NCBI GenBank assembly: GCA_046152935.1
Contig: JBJXGB010000102.1
Span: 1 to 19,238, forward strand
Reading direction: 5' to 3'
DNA: 19,238 bases
From: CAZMFZ01 sp046152935
Lineage (GTDB): Bacteria > Bacteroidota > Bacteroidia > Cytophagales > UBA9547
Shown here: positions 13,197-19,238 of the stretch, one piece after another
How the letters are laid out: every line of letters begins with the position of its first letter
Position numbering within the stretch: the stretch's first letter is position 1
The notes under the pieces: generated by a model
Databases searched by the model: none
What the model was told of the DNA's origin: nothing
What the model saw: the letters and a program-made list of their open reading frames with translations, nothing else
Translations under genes and position numbers: made by a program

Positions 13197-15200
13197 TTGA
13201 AGCGCCTCAAAACCTTTATTTATCTGTTTTTATTGCTTTTTTCGGCTATAATCAATGCTCAAACATTGGAAATATCTAAAAATATTGATCTGGAAAGCCT
13301 AAAACCATACCTAAAAATATGTGCCGACAGTCTAAGTAATATGAATGTAAAGGATTTAGCCAAAGATTCAGTATTGGCACAATTCAAACCATTTAACAAA
13401 AACTTAATAGATAAAGCTGTAAGCACACATTGGATGAGCATACAAATTGCCAATGCCAGTAATACAGCAAAGACAAAATATATTGGTTTGGGAGATGAAA
13501 CAGAATACATTACTATTTATGTGTATTCAAAAGACACTCTTATTAATACCATCAATGCAGGTGGAAACATTCCTATTAATAAAAGAGAAATAAAGATAGG
13601 ACGGGATAATATTATCAAAATAGAAGTGCCTGCCCTTAAAACGTATCGCTATTTTATCAGAATTGAGAATAAAAATGCTTTTTCGAAGCAATTTATGCAG
13701 TTTATGTCTGAATACTTTATTGTATACAGTACTGCATTCTTTGACGAAAATCTCACAAGGGGAAGGGTACTTAACTCTTTTTATTATGGTGCAATTTTCA
13801 TCATGTTTTTCTATAATTTATTTCTTGCCATCTCGCTTAAAAGCAAGGAATACAGTGCCTATGTGGTATCGGTGGCTGCTTTTTTTCTGTTCAATATATT
13901 TTCCGATGGTTATCCTTCTGAAACTATATTATCAAATTTTGCATACCACGACCGTATGATTAGAATTTTGATAGCTCCGGCTACTTTTATGGCTTACATA
14001 TACTTTAGCCGCATCTATCTGAAAACAAAAATGTATGCACCTAAAACCGATAAATTATACTTTGTATTCTTTAGTCTACTTATTGGATGTTACTTGCCAT
14101 TGGCGATCGGCTATTGGTGGCTGGGCAGAAATGCCATGACTTATGTTTTAATTGCATTTATAAGCTACTATGCCATTATATCCTTTGTGTGCTACAAAAA
14201 TGGCAACAAAATTGCTATTTATTATATCATCGGCAACTCTCTTTTACTCTTTTCTGGCCTGATATACAGCCTGTATTTATTGGCATTAGTGCCACACAAT
14301 GGTTATACTAGAATCATTGAATATATGCCTCAAGTGGGCTCAATATTTGAGTTTGCTATTTTCTCTCTTGGGCTTTCTTATCGCATAAAAATAGCGGAAA
14401 CCGAAAAAGCCAACGCACAAATGAAAACAATAGAATTGCTTACTAAAAATGGCCAAATGATTGCCGAGCAAAACGAGCTATTGGAAACCAATGTTAAACT
14501 AAGAACTGAGGAATTGAGAACTGCCAACTTGGAATTAAATACCACCAATACTGCACTTGAAAAGGTGCTTATTGAAGTAAAAAATGAAAGAGAGATAGCA
14601 GATCAACTTTTATTAAATATTTTACCCGAATCGATAGCTAATGAGCTAAAAGAAACTGGATTTTCTGAACCTAAACAATATGAAAGTGCAACTATCGTAT
14701 TTGCAGATTTAGTAAACTTTACTTCTCATGCCACGTTGCTGTCGCCCATCGAACTCACTAAAAAATTAGATGCTCTTTTTTATAAATTTGATAATATTTG
14801 TGCTGATAATAAATTAGAAAAAATAAAAACAATAGGCGATTGCTACATGGCAGCAGGCGGCCTACCTATTATTAACCATACAAATGCGTTTGATGCCGTA
14901 AAAGCAGGTCTAGAAATGATTCAGATTGCTAAAGATGCCGGTTGGCCGTTGAGGGTAGGCATTCATACTGGGCCTGTAGTAGCTGGGGTAATTGGCATTA
15001 ACAAATTTGCATACGATGTATGGGGCGATACAGTAAATATTGCTTCAAGATTGGAATCAACAAGCGACCAAAACAAGGTAAATATCTCGAAAGAGACCTA
15101 TTTTTTAGTACAAAAATCGTTTGAATGTACCTACCGAGGTAAAATAGATGCCAAAAACAAAGGCGAAATAGACATGTACTTTGCAAACTGCATACTATGA
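13197..15200 (+). CDS. Membrane-bound class III adenylate cyclase with 7TMR-DISM sensor
   Basis: 667 residues from TTG at 13197. That start gives a classic signal peptide (MKRLKTFIYLFLLLFSAIINAQ, 22 residues); an upstream TTG at 13155 would add 14 residues. An extracytoplasmic beta-rich sensor (about 30-185, 7TMR-DISMED2-like) is followed by seven predicted membrane helices (about 190-390). A coiled coil follows at about 395-470, then a class III nucleotide cyclase domain at about 494-655. Metal-binding Asp504 (FADLVNFT) and Asp548 (TIGDCYM) are present. The purine-selecting pair is Lys544 and Asp607 (YDVWG), as in adenylate rather than guanylate cyclases. The transition-state Asn and Arg are in DTVNIASRLES. 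It should make cAMP as a homodimer in response to an external ligand. It is divergent from the HD and cNMP-binding genes. Confidence 0.92.
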   Translation: MKRLKTFIYLFLLLFSAIINAQTLEISKNIDLESLKPYLKICADSLSNMNVKDLAKDSVLAQFKPFNKNLIDKAVSTHWMSIQIANASNTAKTKYIGLGDETEYITIYVYSKDTLINTINAGGNIPINKREIKIGRDNIIKIEVPALKTYRYFIRIENKNAFSKQFMQFMSEYFIVYSTAFFDENLTRGRVLNSFYYGAIFIMFFYNLFLAISLKSKEYSAYVVSVAAFFLFNIFSDGYPSETILSNFAYHDRMIRILIAPATFMAYIYFSRIYLKTKMYAPKTDKLYFVFFSLLIGCYLPLAIGYWWLGRNAMTYVLIAFISYYAIISFVCYKNGNKIAIYYIIGNSLLLFSGLIYSLYLLALVPHNGYTRIIEYMPQVGSIFEFAIFSLGLSYRIKIAETEKANAQMKTIELLTKNGQMIAEQNELLETNVKLRTEELRTANLELNTTNTALEKVLIEVKNEREIADQLLLNILPESIANELKETGFSEPKQYESATIVFADLVNFTSHATLLSPIELTKKLDALFYKFDNICADNKLEKIKTIGDCYMAAGGLPIINHTNAFDAVKAGLEMIQIAKDAGWPLRVGIHTGPVVAGVIGINKFAYDVWGDTVNIASRLESTSDQNKVNISKETYFLVQKSFECTYRGKIDAKNKGEIDMYFANCIL

Positions 15201-15297
15201 AACTAATAGCCACACTTAACCTAATATTTGGTTTAGACGGAACAACAAGGCCATCTTTTCACAAGGTACTTTTTTTATTAATTTGAATACTTAAAGG

Positions 15298-17946
15298 TTA
15301 AAACAACTCTAGCGTAGTGCCTGCCGACAGGCCTTCTTCTCCCCCATTGTCGTCTTCTTTTTTATCATTTTCGGCTACATTTGTGTCGCCTTTCTCTTCA
15401 TCAAATAGCGATAAACTAGCTTCTGTCGATTCTTTCTCTACTTTTGGAGGCAATAGCTTTATGCTTTCTATCTCCATGCTTGCCAGTTTATTGCCAATAG
15501 CTTTCCAGCCCTTAATATCTATGTAATCTTTTAGCAAAATCTTGGTTGTGTGCCCTTTTTTATTGCCAGTAGAGGCAAATACCACCTCGATTTCAGCATT
15601 ATCTATGGTGGTGCACAATTCTAGCCTCGAATTTTTAGTATCGGAGATAAATAAATACTTAGTATCTAGCTTATTGGCCTCAATTCTAAAGCGTTTTACA
15701 TAATACGTTTTATCATCGCCCGTAAAATGCACAATCGACAAGACAGCTTCTGCATTGAATTTCTCAAGTGCATATAAGCTATTGTTATCATACCTATTTG
15801 TTAAGTCAAAATTTGTCAATTCATACTCTCCTGACTTATAGATGGCCACTATTTTATCGTCAGTATTGAAATTACCAATAAATCTGCCCCTTTTGTCGGT
15901 ATTGAGCTTGCTGGTGGTTTCATCGTAATATATTTCTGTTCCACCAAGCGAGCTACTACCCAGAGCTTTGAATTTTATGCCTTTAATCGGATAAACAGTG
16001 AGAATATTGCCCTGGGAAGTACGCCCTTTGATGGTTAATTCACTAAAATCGTAGTCAAAAACCTTATTTTTGGCCACACTTGCAGGCGTGAGGATAATGG
16101 TAATGATTTCCGATTCCCCATTAGGCCTTGAGGCTAAATATAATACCTTAGAGCCCTTGTTACCCATCGTCAGGTCGTTTTCTTTATCTCTGGTAATACC
16201 GGTTACTTGAAACCTTTTCACCATCGATTTACCCGATTTGCCATCGGTATACACCATATTATACACCGTGCGGTCGTCTTTTCTAAATACCGCAATGTGC
16301 AAAATATCTTTGCCCACAAATACCTTGGCATCTACCCTCACTACTTTAAAAAAGCCATCTTTTCTAAACACAATGATGTCGTCAATGTCTGAACAGTCGG
16401 TCACGAACTCATCTTTCTTGAGCGAAACCCCAATGAAGCCCTCGGCACGGTTAACGTACAGTTTTTGATTGGCAGCTGCCACCACAGAGGCATTAATAGT
16501 GTCAAAAGTCTTTATTTCCGTTTTGCGTTCTCTGCCTTTTCCATATTTTAAAAGTAAATTTTTATAATAATTGATGGTAAAAAGTACAATATTGGCCAAA
16601 TCGTGGTCTACATTCTTAATTTCATCCTCCAGAGCCTTCATCTGTTCATCAGCTTTCTTTGAATCAAACCTTGTAATGCTACTTAAAGGCTTGGCAATGA
16701 GCTTTGCATAGTCTTCATTTTCTATTTTTCGGTAAAATAAAGTAAAAAAAGGCTCAAAAAGGGTATTAAGAACCGTGAAACAGGCGTCTGCCGTGCCTGC
16801 ACTTTCATATTCTTTGTTTTTATACATGCCTTCATTGATGAATATTTTCAACAAAGAGCTAAAAAATATTTTTTCTTGAAGATCTCTACGCTTTATTTCT
16901 AGTTCCTGACGCAGCAAATCTTGGGTTCTAAACGTGCAATACTTCAGTATTTCGCTCACGCCCATAAAGCGTGGTTTGTCGTCTATTATTACACAAGCAT
17001 TGGGCGAAATTGAAGATTCACATTCTGTAAAAGCAAAAAGAGCATCAATAGTAATATCTGGCGACACCCCAGGCTGCAATTGCACCTCTATTTCTACGTC
17101 TTTTGCGGTATTGTCTGTTACTTTTTTTATTTTGATCTTGCCAGCTTCATTGGCTTTTACTATCGAATCCATGATACTACCCGTAGTAGTGCCAAAAGGA
17201 ATGTCTTTAATGAGCAAGGTTTTCTTGTCAAACTCCTCGATGGTAGCTCTTACCCTTATTTTACCACCTCTTAGGCCATCGTTGTAGTTTGCGACATCTA
17301 CCGCACCACCCGTTTGGAAATCGGGAAATATTACAAATTGTTCATTCTTCAATATTTTGATCGAAGCCTCTATTAATTCACAAAAATTGTGAGGCATTAC
17401 CTTGGTGGCCAAGCCAACAGCTATGCCTTCTACACCTTGTGCCAACAATAAAGGAAATTTCATGGGTAGCGTAACAGGTTCTTTCTTGCGGCCATCGTAA
17501 GAAGCCTGCCAAATGGTAGTATCTGCATTGAAGGCTACTTCTAAAGCAAATTTTGAGAGCCTCGCTTCTATATATCGAGCAGCAGCAGCGGAATCGCCCG
17601 TGCGAATATCTCCCCAATTACCCTGACAATCTATCAACAAATCCTTTTGCCCCAAGCCTACAATGGCATCGCCAATCGAGGCATCGCCATGTGGGTGGTA
17701 TTGCATGGTAGAGCCTATAATATTGGCGACTTTATTAAATCTGCCATCGTCCATTTCCTTCATGGCGTGCAAAATACGTCTCTGAACAGGCTTCAAACCA
17801 TCTTCAACAGCAGGCACGGCACGTTCGAGTATCACATAAGAGGCGTATTCCAAAAACCAGTTTTCGTAAAGCCCAGCCACGGGCACCACTTCATGTATTT
17901 TATCTTCATTATTCTCCGAAGGTAGATTTTCTGTATTTTCAGCCAT
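15298..17946 (-). CDS. parC: DNA topoisomerase IV subunit A
   Basis: 882 residues from the ATG at 17946; a TTG two codons upstream is a weaker alternative. Together with ParE it decatenates chromosomes by double-strand passage. The breakage-reunion domain shows DGLKPVQRRILHAM (49-62), YHPHGDASIGDAI (83-95) and the catalytic tyrosine Tyr125 in AAARYIEARLS. The GFIGVSLKKDEF-type blades of the C-terminal pinwheel follow (from about residue 500). No GyrA box (QxRGGxG) is present, which together with the DGRFNKVANIIG context argues for ParC rather than GyrA. The tail (about 830-882) is acidic and low-complexity. At the position equivalent to the quinolone-contact Ser80 of E. coli ParC the residue is Ala89. 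parE is not in the window. Transcribed convergently with the cyclase gene. Confidence 0.95.
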   Translation of the reverse strand: MAENTENLPSENNEDKIHEVVPVAGLYENWFLEYASYVILERAVPAVEDGLKPVQRRILHAMKEMDDGRFNKVANIIGSTMQYHPHGDASIGDAIVGLGQKDLLIDCQGNWGDIRTGDSAAAARYIEARLSKFALEVAFNADTTIWQASYDGRKKEPVTLPMKFPLLLAQGVEGIAVGLATKVMPHNFCELIEASIKILKNEQFVIFPDFQTGGAVDVANYNDGLRGGKIRVRATIEEFDKKTLLIKDIPFGTTTGSIMDSIVKANEAGKIKIKKVTDNTAKDVEIEVQLQPGVSPDITIDALFAFTECESSISPNACVIIDDKPRFMGVSEILKYCTFRTQDLLRQELEIKRRDLQEKIFFSSLLKIFINEGMYKNKEYESAGTADACFTVLNTLFEPFFTLFYRKIENEDYAKLIAKPLSSITRFDSKKADEQMKALEDEIKNVDHDLANIVLFTINYYKNLLLKYGKGRERKTEIKTFDTINASVVAAANQKLYVNRAEGFIGVSLKKDEFVTDCSDIDDIIVFRKDGFFKVVRVDAKVFVGKDILHIAVFRKDDRTVYNMVYTDGKSGKSMVKRFQVTGITRDKENDLTMGNKGSKVLYLASRPNGESEIITIILTPASVAKNKVFDYDFSELTIKGRTSQGNILTVYPIKGIKFKALGSSSLGGTEIYYDETTSKLNTDKRGRFIGNFNTDDKIVAIYKSGEYELTNFDLTNRYDNNSLYALEKFNAEAVLSIVHFTGDDKTYYVKRFRIEANKLDTKYLFISDTKNSRLELCTTIDNAEIEVVFASTGNKKGHTTKILLKDYIDIKGWKAIGNKLASMEIESIKLLPPKVEKESTEASLSLFDEEKGDTNVAENDKKEDDNGGEEGLSAGTTLELF

Positions 17947-18024
17947 TTTCAATCAACAATCTGGGTGTGAATCTGTTTATGATTAGATTCGTGGTTTAAT
18001 ATTTCAAGCTGTAAAAATATAAAA

Positions 18025-18405
18025 ATGAAATTAACAAAGCTTTCACTTCTTCTCTTGGTGTTGATAAGTATTAACGGTTGCGATAAGAATATAGAACTGG
18101 GCAATTTTGATGTTGAGATTTGGAAAAATGACCATGATGGCTGCAAAGGCGAACGAAAAGCACAATTAGAGAATTTGAATGCCATCAAAAAACAGTTTGA
18201 AGGCATGAGAGAAACCCGTTTGCATGGCTTTTTGGGCAAGCCAAACCGCCAAGAACTCAAAGAACGCAACTGCAAGAGTTATTATTATTATATTGACAAA
18301 ACTGGGCAATGCATTGGCGAAGAAAAGACGGCCAAAACACCCTTTTTGATTGTAGAAATGGATGCTTTAAATAGGGTAATGCTGATGCGATTTGCTTTGG
18401 AATAG
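18025..18405 (+). CDS. Small lipoprotein of unknown function
   Basis: 126 residues. A signal sequence ends in the lipobox SINGC, so Cys19 is the likely lipidated residue, and Asp20 follows it. The mature part has a conserved-looking block KNDHDGCKGERKAQLENLNAIKKQ (split about 34-57). It is followed by a segment GMRETRLHGFLGKPNRQEL and an aromatic patch YYYYID (86-91). That order of helix, LGxP turn and aromatic strand resembles the BamE/SmpA-type fold, but this is only a fold-level suggestion. It is divergent from parC across 78 bp and no partner gene is adjacent. It is probably anchored in the inner or outer membrane facing the periplasm. Confidence 0.8.
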   Translation: MKLTKLSLLLLVLISINGCDKNIELGNFDVEIWKNDHDGCKGERKAQLENLNAIKKQFEGMRETRLHGFLGKPNRQELKERNCKSYYYYIDKTGQCIGEEKTAKTPFLIVEMDALNRVMLMRFALE

Positions 18406-18577
18406 AAAAGTTATAGTCTTTGTTAGTGGCTTCAAGCACAAGCTGGCATTTTGGTTTGTGTCTTTCCGATTCACTATTGGTCCAAGGCTTGTGTGGACAA
18501 AGGCTTCTCTTGTAAAAATTGGCTGTCGGTGCGTGAGTTGCTTGCTTTTTACTACAGTACCAAGGCTAAAAGAGTTT

Positions 18578-18608
18578 TAAAAAAAGCTTATTTCTTTTTG
18601 CTTAAGCT
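18578..18608 (-). terminator. Putative terminator of the Fic-fold gene
   Basis: On the minus strand AGCTTA (18608-18603) pairs with TAAGCT (18590-18585) around a 12-nt loop, followed by seven T residues. It starts 6 bp after the stop. The stem is short and A+T-rich. Confidence 0.5.
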
Positions 18609-18614
18609 GTAATA

Positions 18615-19196
18615 CTAAAAAATAAGTGTAGAACCCAAGCCCAATTTAGGTGGTTGTCTATCGATCTTTAGTTTCTTGTCCATTTCCATTATTTCACTCA
18701 ATTGTTGCTTTACTTCTTTGGCAATAACGCTCATTATCGGCAGCAATGTTTTCTCTTGATGGCTTCTTAGAAGTCCTTCATTAAAATGATAGCCCTCTGC
18801 TTTGAAGGAAATAAGTGGTAAACCTAATGAAATCAACAAATAAGAAACCGATAAACGGGCAGTTCGTTTATTGCCATCTGGAAAAGGCTGGTTTATCCAG
18901 ATTTGATAGGCTAAATGGGCACATTTTTCAAGAAAATCGGTTATGCCTTCATTTTCCTTCCATATTTTTTGCATGTTTGTATCAACTGTGTTGGTATTGC
19001 TGGTAGGTTCGATTTGACCTTCAGAGCCATCTAAGGTGTATTTTATGCTATTATTGATAGATTTATAGGCACCAAGTTGTTGGTTTTGCTCTTTATAGGT
19101 GGTATAATATTCATCAAATTTCCAAAGAGCGGAAAGTAGGTTTTCGTTGAGTTTTTTTAAGGTATGTTCGGTAAATGGATATTTACTTTTGGCCAT
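18615..19196 (-). CDS. Fic/Doc-fold protein with altered catalytic motif
   Basis: 193 residues from the ATG at 19196. The frame is open upstream to the window edge without another start, so a longer N-terminus is possible. The Fic core is clear: a helix LEKCAHLAYQIWINQPFPDGNKRTARLSVSYLL (written in parts, about 89-122) contains QPFPDGNKRTAR where active Fic enzymes have HxFx(D/E)GNxRxxR. Everything in the anion-binding loop (DGN-K-R and the second Arg) is kept, but the general-base His is Gln (codon CAG). Fic enzymes transfer AMP or other phosphate-containing groups to protein hydroxyls. This one is probably inactive or uses an altered mechanism. No clear inhibitory SxxxE(G/N) motif and no antitoxin gene was seen in the window. 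Confidence 0.85.
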   Translation of the reverse strand: MAKSKYPFTEHTLKKLNENLLSALWKFDEYYTTYKEQNQQLGAYKSINNSIKYTLDGSEGQIEPTSNTNTVDTNMQKIWKENEGITDFLEKCAHLAYQIWINQPFPDGNKRTARLSVSYLLISLGLPLISFKAEGYHFNEGLLRSHQEKTLLPIMSVIAKEVKQQLSEIMEMDKKLKIDRQPPKLGLGSTLIF

Positions 19197-19238
19197 AAAA
19201 ATGCAGGTATCTAAGGCTTTTACATGTCCTTTTACCTC

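Noticed and set aside
15197..15286. 29-codon frame overlapping the cyclase stop (ATGA)
   Set aside because: Too short, no recognisable features, and it lies between convergent genes; chance is sufficient.
16934..17287. Long plus-strand frames inside parC and pnp
   Set aside because: They are antisense shadows of strongly conserved genes with no start context or family match.
18406..18577. Frame at 18392-18580 as a gene or pseudogene
   Set aside because: Composition is unlike its neighbours and it overlaps the end of the lipoprotein gene; no motif supports it. A 5-bp inverted repeat (GTCCA/TGGAC) is too weak to call.

Overview
The window reads as chromosomal DNA of a Bacteroidota bacterium, probably a Cytophagales-like lineage (the order is inference). 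The grounds are an AT-rich composition, secreted proteins ending in a type IX secretion (T9SS) sorting domain, a short 287-residue RpoD of the Bacteroidota type, several TAnnTTTG promoter boxes of the kind that sigma recognises, and the rpsO-pnp-rpoD gene order.

Layout. (1) 1-1278, minus strand: the N-terminal 426 codons of a large secreted repeat-rich protein that runs off the left edge. (2) 1279-2393: an unusual 1.1-kb intergenic region packed with REP-like hairpins, a 21-bp-period minisatellite encoding heptapeptide repeats, a chain of unrelated perfect palindromes, and a TTGTCT/CAGACAA-bounded A+T-rich repeat. (3) 2394-4817, plus: an 807-residue T9SS-exported protein with FG-GAP and MBG repeats, carrying a 33-bp near-perfect palindrome inside its sorting domain, followed by a strong terminator. 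(4) 4985-5873, plus: an Xre/MbcA-ParS antitoxin and RES toxin pair, followed at once by another REP-like copy and A+T-rich repeat. (5) 6246-9728, minus: rpoD, pnp and rpsO, each terminator placed as expected. (6) 9882-11765, minus: an LptF/LptG-type permease and a START-like protein. (7) 11942-15200: a putative cyclic-nucleotide cluster, with a stand-alone cNMP-binding protein and an HD-domain protein on the minus strand and a divergent membrane-bound class III adenylate cyclase. (8) 15298-17946, minus: topoisomerase IV subunit A (parC), divergent from a small lipoprotein gene (18025-18405). (9) 18615-19196, minus: a Fic-fold protein whose catalytic histidine is replaced by glutamine.

Most of the window is housekeeping. 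The novelty is in the non-coding and repeat DNA. Paralogous REP-like hairpins show compensatory base changes in both stems while keeping a fixed A-A mismatch. The heptad minisatellite looks like a decayed coding repeat. A palindrome of exactly 11 codons has apparently inserted in frame into a sorting domain. No tRNA, rRNA, CRISPR array, transposase or integrase was found.
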